64,000 nucleotides of DNA from Vibrio maritimus (GTDB lineage: Bacteria > Pseudomonadota > Gammaproteobacteria > Enterobacterales > Vibrionaceae). The notes under the pieces are model-generated. The model did not search any database. It was not told the DNA's origin and saw only the letters and a program-made list of their open reading frames with translations. The stretch is taken from assembly GCF_021441885.1 (NCBI RefSeq), contig NZ_CP090438.1:2480001-2544000 (forward strand), given 5' to 3'. A program made the position numbers and the translations under genes. Of the stretch, positions 8,600 through 16,266 are shown piece after piece (the stretch's first letter is position 1; the number at the start of each line of letters is the position of its first letter).

Positions 8600-10027
8600 A
8601 TGATCAATAGACTCCTTAACAAAACCTCTATTGCTACATTGCTCGCTTCCGTCAGTATGTTGGCAACAACCCCTGCGCTTGCCGCTGAAGAGCAAGCAAC
8701 CGTGAACTATACAGGTCGTGACAAAGTGGAATACGATTATGCGTACGCATTAGGTGTGCAAGCGACTGTTTATGGCTGGGCACCAGTAATGATGGATGTG
8801 GCGCTTGAGCTGCAAACTTCTGTTGATGCGCCAATGGATAACGGTCAAGCACCCGTCAACCAGATTGGCCCAATCACGCGTCTATGGGACCACCGTGACC
8901 GTTCATACACTACGCCAAACAATGACACGCTGTATCTTCAAGCATGGGCTGATCTAGAAGAAGAGCCTCTAGTGCTGTTTGTTCCTGAAATCAAAGATCG
9001 CTACTGGATCGAACAAATTGTAGATATGTACACAGAATCTGTTGTTGACCTAGGCAATGCAACGGTTGGCGAACAAGGTGGTTACTTTGTGCTTGCGAAA
9101 CGTGGTTATGAAGGTGAACTACCAGAGGGTGTTGAAGTACATTACTCGAATACTCGTTACATCTGGCTTGCTGGTCGTTTAGGTGTTGAGAACGCACAAG
9201 ACGAAGAAAAAGCACGTGAGCTGCAATCTCAGTTCCGCCTAATGCCACTTTCTGAGTACCCGAACGGCGGTGTTCAACCAGAGCCAAAACACGCAACTGG
9301 CGCACCAACTGTGCAGTTCCCACAAGGTCTAGCTTGGTTTGAACGTCTAGATAAAGTGCTTAATGAAAACCCACTTGCTGAAGATAAGCCAGTACTTGAA
9401 TCATTCGAATACATCGGTATCGGTAACGACGGTCTTGCAAACTTAAGCAACGTTCGCAAACACGCACTTGAGGACGCATTTAAAGACGGCTTTGCAATCA
9501 TCCTAGACGCTGCGATGCACAGTGACACGCCAGTAAATGGTTGGAACTGGGAATATAAAGCAGGTGCTTACGGTGCAGACTACTTGCAACGTGCTGCGAT
9601 CAACATGAACTCTATTGGTCTTAACTCTCCTGAACGCGCGATGTATCCAAAGCGCTATGTAGACAGCGAAGGCGAACTACTGCACGGTGAGAACAGCTAC
9701 ACAGTGACCTTCCCTGCAGACATGCAAGTAAACGAAGAGATCGGTGGATTCTGGTCTGTGACTATGTACGATGCACAAGATCGCTTCATGGTAGAGAATG
9801 CGATTGACCGCTTCAAGATCGGTTCTATGACAGAAGACTTGGTGTACAACAAAGATGGTTCGTTGACTATCACTATTTCTCATCAAGAGCCAACTGACGC
9901 AACAGCGCGTGCGAACTGGCTACCAGCTCCAAACGACAGCTTCATGCTTCAAGTTCGTTTGTACGAACCAAAAGAGTCTGTGTACACAGGTCAGTTCTCA
10001 CTGCCAGAAATGTACAAAAACAACTAA
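8600..10027 (+). CDS. Exported DUF1254/DUF1214 domain protein
   Basis: A 475-residue protein with a Sec signal peptide (MINRLLNKTS to PALAAEE, about 28 residues). A DUF1254 region (about 45-170, with RLWDHRDRSYTTPNNDTLY) precedes a DUF1214 region toward the C-terminus (about 360-460, with GGFWSVTMYDAQDRFMVEN). The family is widespread and of unknown biochemical function. Codons are strongly biased toward those of highly expressed vibrio genes, suggesting abundance. It stands alone, with a strong terminator behind it. Operator copies D and E lie downstream, and I did not find a copy in its own promoter region. Confidence 0.9.
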   Translation: MINRLLNKTSIATLLASVSMLATTPALAAEEQATVNYTGRDKVEYDYAYALGVQATVYGWAPVMMDVALELQTSVDAPMDNGQAPVNQIGPITRLWDHRDRSYTTPNNDTLYLQAWADLEEEPLVLFVPEIKDRYWIEQIVDMYTESVVDLGNATVGEQGGYFVLAKRGYEGELPEGVEVHYSNTRYIWLAGRLGVENAQDEEKARELQSQFRLMPLSEYPNGGVQPEPKHATGAPTVQFPQGLAWFERLDKVLNENPLAEDKPVLESFEYIGIGNDGLANLSNVRKHALEDAFKDGFAIILDAAMHSDTPVNGWNWEYKAGAYGADYLQRAAINMNSIGLNSPERAMYPKRYVDSEGELLHGENSYTVTFPADMQVNEEIGGFWSVTMYDAQDRFMVENAIDRFKIGSMTEDLVYNKDGSLTITISHQEPTDATARANWLPAPNDSFMLQVRLYEPKESVYTGQFSLPEMYKNN

Positions 10028-10041
10028 TCTTTGTTGATGTC

Positions 10042-10069
10042 AAAAGCCGCTGAAAAGCGGCTTTTTTTT
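10042..10069 (+). terminator. Terminator of the DUF1254/DUF1214 gene
   Basis: AAAAGCCGC (10042-10050) pairs with GCGGCTTTT (10057-10065), followed by more T residues to 10069. Confidence 0.92.
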
Positions 10070-10085
10070 CGGCTATAGAAGCGCT

Positions 10086-10128
10086 TTGCAACTGGAGTGC
10101 ATTTCCAAATACCTTCTACCGATATACT
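10086..10128 (+). promoter_or_regulatory. Operator copy D plus -10 box, promoter of a probable small RNA
   Basis: TTGCAA-CTGGA-GTGCAT (10086-10102), then 20 nt, then TATACT (10123-10128). The geometry matches the other copies, but no coding gene follows; the next strong terminator is at 10231-10262. Confidence 0.65.
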
Positions 10129-10134
10129 AGTCAC

Positions 10135-10262
10135 ACAATAGTTAATGATTCCAGCAAAGCAATTTCAGTGGTTTTTCTGGTCCATATCTTCATACGCATA
10201 ACTGTTGGTCTCCACATAAAACGCACTTTTGCCATTGTCGCTCTGCGGCAATGGCTTTTTTT
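10135..10262 (+). ncRNA. Candidate small regulatory RNA, about 128 nt
   Basis: A promoter-like TATACT at 10123-10128 predicts a start near 10135, and an excellent terminator ends at about 10262. No reading frame with a ribosome site lies between. The RNA would be under the same operator as the nearby envelope genes. I cannot match it to a known vibrio small RNA. The alternative is a non-transcribed spacer with chance signals, but the exact spacing to the operator argues for a real unit. Confidence 0.5.
10231..10262 (+). terminator. Strong orphan terminator of the candidate small RNA
   Basis: GCCATTGTCGC (10231-10241) pairs with GCGGCAATGGC (10245-10255) through 11 pairs including one G-U, with a 3-nt loop, followed by a run of seven T residues. 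Confidence 0.88.
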
Positions 10263-10436
10263 ATCCGCAAAAACATTTACCCAGATAAACAGGTATTAGA
10301 ATAATAAGAGAGTATTGGAGAAATCATTTGTAGTTAAAGATGAAGAGTAAACTTAGGGAGGGGAAACGCCAGTTGCTTGTACATCAGAAGATATCTAGCG
10401 CTTCCCCAAATGAGATGTGTTTTTCAGGCAAGGGAG

Positions 10437-10478
10437 ATCATAGCAATCAGGACGAGATTTATTGCACGTTCAGTGCAA
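10437..10478 (-). promoter_or_regulatory. Operator copy E (perfect inverted repeat) plus -10 box
   Basis: TTGCAC-GTTCA-GTGCAA (10462-10478) is a perfect 6-5-6 inverted repeat. On the minus strand 19 nt separate it from TATGAT (10442-10437). The transcript would run from about 10430 leftward, antisense to the candidate small RNA. On the plus strand I see no comparable -10 box. Confidence 0.55.
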
Positions 10479-10530
10479 GAACAGTGTAAAAATCAATAAT
10501 TCTCAAAGATTCGTGCCAATTTTTTATAGC

Positions 10531-10674
10531 TTAGCGCTCAGTTGTCTCAACCCCCACTAACATCAAGTCACCAGCTAATACGCCAGTACTCGCTGTAATG
10601 CCAGCAATCAAAACAACGACAGCATATTTGCTCAGTAGAATGCCGTAGCCAAGGGTATTTACGATTTGGTTCAT
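10531..10674 (-). CDS. 47-residue single-span membrane peptide
   Basis: Begins MNQIVNTLGYG, with one hydrophobic span at about residues 13-35 and a polar tail ending VETTER. GAGGA lies 8 nt before the ATG at 10674. A promoter with operator copy F (10740-10756) and TATTTT (10719-10714) sits at the right distance upstream, which supports a real gene. It might look like part of a longer frame from 10725, but the ribosome site favours the shorter form. I do not recognise the family; small regulatory or stress membrane peptides are one possibility. Confidence 0.6.
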   Translation of the reverse strand: MNQIVNTLGYGILLSKYAVVVLIAGITASTGVLAGDLMLVGVETTER

Positions 10675-10713
10675 TGATGTGGTCCTCAAAGTTAGGTATT
10701 TTCGCTTTGTACA

Positions 10714-10756
10714 AAAATACCGCACTTAATTGACCTCGGATGCAACCTAGGTGCAT
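10714..10756 (-). promoter_or_regulatory. Operator copy F plus -10 box, upstream of the 47-residue peptide gene
   Basis: ATGCAA-CCTAG-GTGCAT (10740-10756). On the minus strand 20 nt separate it from TATTTT (10719-10714). It abuts the stop codon of the upstream DUF3626 gene at 10757, so the peptide gene has its own promoter. Confidence 0.62.
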
Positions 10757-11602
10757 TTACCGCTTGTCTCCTCGATAACCAAATCGAGCTAAATAGTGCC
10801 AGACTTTTTTTACCTCTTGTTCCTCATAGCCTTGCTCCGTTACCGCTCTTCCCAATAAGGCAGCATCTATAACACCATTGACCGCCAGGCGTTTGGCAAC
10901 CTTAATGAACTCCTGACCTCGATAGTCTGGAAACTGAGCCATGTTTTCTATCGTAAGCTCATACCCATTATGCCATTCGACAACAACTCCAAGATCTCGA
11001 GCTTGCTGCTCGATTGGCGTTGAGCGGTATACTGGGTCAAGTACCAAACTCTCCACATCTTCACAAAGAGAGAGCTCGCCATGGATGTGAGCCTCTATAT
11101 AATTATCAAGGCGATCCACTTGCGCTTGAATCGCCATAGCAACGAGATCGCTGAGTCGATCTGACGTCGCAAAATCTTCAGGATTAAAATAGCTGTCTGG
11201 ATAACAGAAGGTGGTGCGCTCGAGTACATGAGATTTGAGTTTAAAAAAAGCTGAGCCAAATCTTGGGGAGGCGCCCATTGGATACTGACGATAGTTTAGC
11301 GCGCCATACTTGGGCCGCAGGTTATCGGGAGCGTCATCGTACGCTCCATCAAATACTCTCTTTTCCCACTGCCAACGCTCACCACCTTTATAGGCCGTTA
11401 AGCCACCGTTACTGGTTTGGGTTTCGAACTGAGACTTTAAAACACCTGATTGTGCCATCGCCAACAGCAGAGGTGTGTTGTCTGCGGTTAATCGGTCAGG
11501 GTGGAAGTTGATCGTGATAGTGAATGCTTCCTGTACGGACGTCCCTGTCGATTTATTACGGACATTGGTAAGGGCTACATCGACTGGGTTACTACGGCTC
11601 AT
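10757..11602 (-). CDS. DUF3626 domain protein
   Basis: A 281-residue protein resembling the uncharacterised DUF3626 family: HPDR near residue 33, KSQFETQTSNGG near 55, RPKYGALNYR near 96, and SPRFGSAFF near 112. No signal peptide or membrane span is visible, so it is probably cytoplasmic. The start ATG at 11602 gives a polar N-terminus. Its function is unknown; the conserved His, Arg, Glu and Tyr motifs suggest an enzyme, but this is inference. Confidence 0.75.
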   Translation of the reverse strand: MSRSNPVDVALTNVRNKSTGTSVQEAFTITINFHPDRLTADNTPLLLAMAQSGVLKSQFETQTSNGGLTAYKGGERWQWEKRVFDGAYDDAPDNLRPKYGALNYRQYPMGASPRFGSAFFKLKSHVLERTTFCYPDSYFNPEDFATSDRLSDLVAMAIQAQVDRLDNYIEAHIHGELSLCEDVESLVLDPVYRSTPIEQQARDLGVVVEWHNGYELTIENMAQFPDYRGQEFIKVAKRLAVNGVIDAALLGRAVTEQGYEEQEVKKVWHYLARFGYRGDKR

Positions 11603-11697
11603 GCTTGCTCCATCTTCTATCTATCGACACTCAGTCTCTGATATTTCTTTAAGCAAAGCAACGGAGTAGATCACCTAAGATACTACCCCGCAACCAT

Positions 11698-13092
11698 CTA
11701 CTCTTTCTCTAAGTACGCTTCGTCTTGTTTCTTATAGAGCATTAACGTCGATTTAATTCCGACCGATTTGGCAGGCTCTGGAGGTAGCCACATAGGTAAA
11801 CTTTCGTCAGCATGATCAAACCACGGATGAACCTTGCCTCGGTATAGAGTGGCAACAACATCACCAAATAAAAACGCCAGATTGATGCCGTGTCCATTAT
11901 AACCAAGCGCGTAGTAGATATTGCTATGCTCACCCATCACGCCTACTGCTTCTTTGCTATCGCCAGTCATGCCCAATACACCATTCCATACGCGTTCGAA
12001 CTTAATGCCTTTCAGCGCTGGGTAGAGCGTCACTAGTTCCGTCATCATCATATCGCTGACTGCATCTAGATCGCCCTTGTAGACTAAACCGTCATTGAAC
12101 TCATATTCTGCATTGCCCCCACCAATTACGATACGATTGTCTGGAGTGAGCACTAAATGAAACAGTAAATTGCGTGTATCGAAGTATGGAATTCCAGGCT
12201 GCCATTGAATGGCATCAAGCTGTTCTTCGCTCAATGGCTCCGTCACTGCACTTTGCGCATGCACTGGGAACACTCGACCGCCAAAATAACCCAGCTTCGA
12301 AGTAAAGGCGTTGGTCGCTAATACGATATCATTGGCTGTAACCTTGTGCTTTTCAGCAACACTTAGGGTGATTTGTTTACCCTCTTGAATGTCCGTCACC
12401 GGACTGTGCTCATAAATGGTAACGCCGGCTAATTCCACCGCTTTTCTCAGTGCGTTAACCAACTTCATAGCATGCACCTGACCACCATTAGGATCGTAAA
12501 CTGCCCCAACATATCGATCCGTACCGATTTCTTCTTCCGTTTCGTCTGCATTCCAATACTCAAGCGGAATACTCAAGTCGTTAGCAGTCTCTACGTACTC
12601 TTGATATTCGGCGATATCCTCTTCATCAAGAATCGCTTCTAGATAACCATCAAGAACCAGGTCAGCGTCGACACCCGTTGACTTCACCAGAGCTTCAAGC
12701 TTTTTCATACTAGTGACAGTCAGGTCATAGTGACGCTTGCTCGCCTCACCGTCTTCATAGAAGTCCATCTCTTCTGAACCTGGCAGCACCATGCCGCCAT
12801 TGCGGCCAGACGCCCCGCTACCCACATGTTTTGCTTCAAAAATCGCTATATTGAGAGTTGGGTTGGACTTCGCCAAATGCCAAGCGCTTGAGAGACCACT
12901 GTAGCCACCACCAATGACGGCAATGTCCACTTTGATGTCTTGGTTTAGCGGCGGGTTATCTTGTTTAGGTTTTTCATCAAACCAGTAGCTGTTGTTAGGT
13001 TCAAAGTCGCTTTTCGCTGGTCCACAGGCTAAGAGAAAATAGGTACAAATAAAAAGCGCAAAAGTGCGCTGGAAATGACTCAAGTTTGTCAT
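11698..13092 (-). CDS. FAD-dependent oxidoreductase (DAO/DadA fold) with a lipoprotein signal
   Basis: A 464-residue flavoprotein of the D-amino-acid oxidase-like (DAO) fold. The dinucleotide motif VIGGGYSGLSSAWHL lies near residue 60, and SGASGRNGGMV near 95 resembles amine or gamma-glutamylputrescine oxidases. Unusually, the N-terminus is a Sec lipoprotein signal ending in the lipobox LLAC followed by Gly-Pro, with no twin arginine. I start it at the ATG at 13092, which has GGAG 6 nt upstream; a longer frame from 13176 would bury the signal. The predicted site is the outer membrane facing the periplasm. The substrate is unknown. Confidence 0.85.
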   Translation of the reverse strand: MTNLSHFQRTFALFICTYFLLACGPAKSDFEPNNSYWFDEKPKQDNPPLNQDIKVDIAVIGGGYSGLSSAWHLAKSNPTLNIAIFEAKHVGSGASGRNGGMVLPGSEEMDFYEDGEASKRHYDLTVTSMKKLEALVKSTGVDADLVLDGYLEAILDEEDIAEYQEYVETANDLSIPLEYWNADETEEEIGTDRYVGAVYDPNGGQVHAMKLVNALRKAVELAGVTIYEHSPVTDIQEGKQITLSVAEKHKVTANDIVLATNAFTSKLGYFGGRVFPVHAQSAVTEPLSEEQLDAIQWQPGIPYFDTRNLLFHLVLTPDNRIVIGGGNAEYEFNDGLVYKGDLDAVSDMMMTELVTLYPALKGIKFERVWNGVLGMTGDSKEAVGVMGEHSNIYYALGYNGHGINLAFLFGDVVATLYRGKVHPWFDHADESLPMWLPPEPAKSVGIKSTLMLYKKQDEAYLEKE

Positions 13093-13521
13093 CAAGTTCT
13101 CCAAGTGGGATCCTAATTTCAGTAAACGATATAACAAGAATAATAGCTCTCCGTCTCCTGAAAGTCGTGTCGACAAACTTCACACCTTTCAAAATCGTTG
13201 TCAGAAATCATCTCTATATATGACTAGCAATTATAAGACCCCGATTTCAACGCGATAGAGCTTGGAGAACAGGGGAAAGGTCGATAGATACAGAGTAAAT
13301 AACTACTAATTACATTTTAGAAAGCAATTAAGCACACTTAACCATTCGCCATCGAAACTTCCCCACTAAAAACCGAGAGATAATAGAATCTAAATCCGTA
13401 TTGATATGCCTATCTTTTCTGTACGTTCGCTTTATGGAACTATACCCATCCCATTGAATATTAGACGAACTCGAAAAGCGTATTAGCATACCTGGCTTTT
13501 CCATACGATAAGGACATCAGC
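13093..13521. other. Divergent intergenic region (429 nt)
   Basis: Separates the lipoprotein flavoenzyme from the BASS transporter and must hold both promoters. I see no repeated operator, terminator or plausible small gene here. Confidence 0.5.
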
Positions 13522-14457
13522 ATGATAGGAAGAATTACCCAACTGTTTCCAGTTTGGGCAGTATTGTTTGCAGCCGCCGCTTATTTTTCGCCAGAACTGT
13601 TTGTTGGTCTCAAAGCGCAAATTATTCCACTGCTAACAATCATCATGCTCGCCATGGGGATAAGCTTGTCTCCCAAAGACTTCATTAATGTTTTCCAGTT
13701 TAAAAAAGCAGTCGGTGTCGGCGTACTATTGCAGTTTCTTGTGATGCCATTAACCGCACTTCTCATTAGCTACCTACTCGGCTTCAATACTGAGTTAACG
13801 GTTGGGATGGTATTAGTGGGTAGCGTTGCGGGCGGTACCTCATCTAACGTGATGGCTTTCTTGGCAAAAGGGAATGTCGCACTCTCTATTTCAATGACGG
13901 CGATATCAACGTTACTGGGCATCATATTAACACCGTTACTGATTCAACTATTGGTCGGCGAGAGAGTGGATGTTCCGGTATCCGCGATGCTAATGAGCTT
14001 AGTGAAGATTGTCCTGCTACCTGTCGGCATTGGTCTGCTCATCAACACATTTGCTCACAAGGCCGTCGCTAAGGCAAACGCCCTACTTCCACTTATCTCC
14101 ATGATCGCTATCGTCTTGATCATTGCCATCGTAGTGGCTTTGAACTCAGAAAACCTAAGCCAAGTCGGGCCGTTAGTCGCGCTTGCGGTAATCCTGCACA
14201 ACAGCATTGGTCTCACCGCTGGTTATTACTGCTGCCGTTTGCTCGGTTTCAACGAATCCACTTGCCGGACGATAGCCTTCGAGGTTGGCTTACAAAATTC
14301 CGGCTTGGCGACCGCATTGGCAATGAAGTTTTTCTCACCGGCTTCTGCGATAGCCGGCACTATCTTCTCGGTTTGGCACAATATCTCGGGTTCACTGCTT
14401 GCAGGGTATTGGGTCCGTAAGAAAGAAACTCCAGCTAAAGACACTGCGGCTTGCTAA
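13522..14457 (+). CDS. Bile acid:sodium symporter (BASS) family transporter
   Basis: A 311-residue inner-membrane protein with about ten hydrophobic helices. Family features include a conserved segment after the fourth helix (GSVAGGTSSNVMAFLAKGN) and the later segment EVGLQNSGLATALA, both of which line the sodium and substrate site. The family moves bile acids, ketopantoate or other organic acids with sodium; substrate choice cannot be read from the sequence. The ATG at 13522 has AAGGA about 9 nt upstream. It is a single-gene unit divergent from the lipoprotein flavoenzyme. Confidence 0.92.
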   Translation: MIGRITQLFPVWAVLFAAAAYFSPELFVGLKAQIIPLLTIIMLAMGISLSPKDFINVFQFKKAVGVGVLLQFLVMPLTALLISYLLGFNTELTVGMVLVGSVAGGTSSNVMAFLAKGNVALSISMTAISTLLGIILTPLLIQLLVGERVDVPVSAMLMSLVKIVLLPVGIGLLINTFAHKAVAKANALLPLISMIAIVLIIAIVVALNSENLSQVGPLVALAVILHNSIGLTAGYYCCRLLGFNESTCRTIAFEVGLQNSGLATALAMKFFSPASAIAGTIFSVWHNISGSLLAGYWVRKKETPAKDTAAC

Positions 14458-14482
14458 TAGGATGCGAGCAGTGTAACTCCCA

Positions 14483-15661
14483 TTACGCTGCTCGCTCAAA
14501 GTCAAGATGACTCACGTCCTGAAAGACGCGCAACTCAAATAGGTTCAGAACAGAGTACAGATGCTCAAAAATCTCAGCCTGTACCGTTTCAAAATGCCCC
14601 CAGTCTGTATTTTTTGTAAAACAGTAGACCTCAAGCGGGACACCTTTAGAAGAGCAATCTAGCTGACGAACCATCAGAGTATGGTCTCGATTTATATCGC
14701 CTCTTGAGCGCAAGTATGCCTCTACATAAAGTCGAAATAATCCAGCATTAGTCAAGCAACGCTTGCTCATATTGTCACCCAATTCATGCAACTGATGAGA
14801 TTCACACAGCTCTGCTATTTGGCGACGCAGCAAAGGGACAGTCGCAAGCTGATTGACATGATTCATGTCTAAAAACTTGATGCTATTGGCATCCAAAGAA
14901 AGGCTACGTTTTATCCGTCTCCCCTGTAGAGTCATGCTTCTCCAGTTCTTAAGACCAACATTAAGTATTTCATAAGTCGGAATGATTGACGTCGTTTTAT
15001 CCCAGTTCTCTACCGTGATAACGTTGAGGGTAATGTCTTTAATTACACCATCCGCATCGTACTTATCGACTTCTATCCAGTCTCCTTTACGTACCAGCCT
15101 ATGAACATTGATCTTAATGGCCGTAACGGTTCCTAAAATACTGTCTTTGAAGATCAATAAAAGAACAGCAGACATTGCACCAATACCACTGACTAATGCC
15201 ATCGGTGGGATATCAAGCAAAATAGCGATCATCAGCACTAACATGATCGCCGAGCTCGCTATTTTAATAAGCTCAACAAAGGGCTTGATCGGTATCCCAT
15301 CTAAAGACTCACTGCGAGAGAATTGCGCTTCTAGGAAATCTAAAACCGAGTGAACAACCAAAACAGAGAAAAGTAACACTCCAATCTCTGCCAGTTTGCT
15401 ATACCACCCCTGCACCGAAAAGTATTGGAACCAAAAGATACTAAATACAAAACCCACTAAGTATTGAACACGATGTACAAATTTCACTTCATACTTCGCT
15501 TTCACTCTATTTGGATTCATATCTAGAAATCGAGAAAGTATTGTCCTTACAATCCAAGGGATTAGGCAGAAAGAGATGGTTGTTGCCGCAATCTGAAAGA
15601 AGTGCTTTTCCACTTCAGTCAACGACAGATAGAGTGACTTTAGAGTTTCCAAATAGTCCAT
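14483..15661 (-). CDS. MscS-family mechanosensitive channel, YbdG-like
   Basis: A 392-residue inner-membrane channel with about five helices in the first 180 residues, an MscS pore and beta domain (about 150-240, including KGDWIEVDKYDADGVIKDI), and a long C-terminal cytoplasmic domain. The RRIKRSLSLD segment and following helical region match the YbdG (miniconductance) branch. It releases solutes under osmotic downshock. It follows the last gene of the envelope operon by 49 nt on the same strand and may be read through from it; I see no terminator between them. Confidence 0.9.
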   Translation of the reverse strand: MDYLETLKSLYLSLTEVEKHFFQIAATTISFCLIPWIVRTILSRFLDMNPNRVKAKYEVKFVHRVQYLVGFVFSIFWFQYFSVQGWYSKLAEIGVLLFSVLVVHSVLDFLEAQFSRSESLDGIPIKPFVELIKIASSAIMLVLMIAILLDIPPMALVSGIGAMSAVLLLIFKDSILGTVTAIKINVHRLVRKGDWIEVDKYDADGVIKDITLNVITVENWDKTTSIIPTYEILNVGLKNWRSMTLQGRRIKRSLSLDANSIKFLDMNHVNQLATVPLLRRQIAELCESHQLHELGDNMSKRCLTNAGLFRLYVEAYLRSRGDINRDHTLMVRQLDCSSKGVPLEVYCFTKNTDWGHFETVQAEIFEHLYSVLNLFELRVFQDVSHLDFERAA

Positions 15662-15710
15662 AATCCTTTACACCGATATTCGCTAAGCGCGTGCGCAAAC
15701 TTCTCTCAAC

Positions 15711-16265
15711 TTACTGAGTCAGTCTTTTTAGTTCACCTTCAAGGTCCGATACCGCTTTCTGAGTTTTAAACTCTTGATACATGGCTGTTTTATCATCAGG
15801 GTCAATGTTAGTACCACTCATACTGATCATGTCATTGAAATAACTTTCAAGAACTCTGTTATCGATGGCAGCCATTGCACAGACTTGCTTTTCGCCGTAG
15901 ATTTCGCCAACGTCAAGTTTAACGATCTTTGATTGGCGAAGTCTTGATTCAGAGATCTGCTTGCTAATCGTGACAAACGTCTCCGAGACACTCGTTCCTT
16001 GATTGTTGCTTACTAACTCAGAAACATGTCGGTCCATGGTGCTCGCTTTCATGTTGATGGACTGAATCAAACTTGATCGCGCTGCGCTTTCCGCACGCCT
16101 TTTATCGATATTAAAGCTTCCTGAAGAAGAGGCGCAGCCCACTGCAGCGAGACCGTCTGCAAACTCTGGCTGATATACCCAGCTCTCTAAGCCATCAGCG
16201 AATGCACTGAGTGGCAAACATGTTAGTGCTACTAGGGCGATATTTTGTTTTATTTGTTTAATCAT
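15711..16265 (-). CDS. Exported LPP20-like protein, last gene of the envelope operon
   Basis: A 184-residue protein with a Sec signal ending SAFADG (about residue 24). An LPP20-like segment (AVGCASSS, then RRAESAARSSLIQSI) is followed by alternating helix and strand, the fold also found in FlgP and FlgT. It is not a lipoprotein, unlike Helicobacter LPP20. It starts 1 nt after the preceding gene ends, so translation is probably coupled. Its role is unknown; the neighbours suggest a periplasmic or outer-membrane assembly part. Confidence 0.72.
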   Translation of the reverse strand: MIKQIKQNIALVALTCLPLSAFADGLESWVYQPEFADGLAAVGCASSSGSFNIDKRRAESAARSSLIQSINMKASTMDRHVSELVSNNQGTSVSETFVTISKQISESRLRQSKIVKLDVGEIYGEKQVCAMAAIDNRVLESYFNDMISMSGTNIDPDDKTAMYQEFKTQKAVSDLEGELKRLTQ

Positions 16266-16266
16266 T

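Noticed and set aside
10568..10756. A second minus-strand frame overlapping the 47-residue peptide gene
   Set aside because: It starts within operator F and overlaps a better-supported gene with a good ribosome site.
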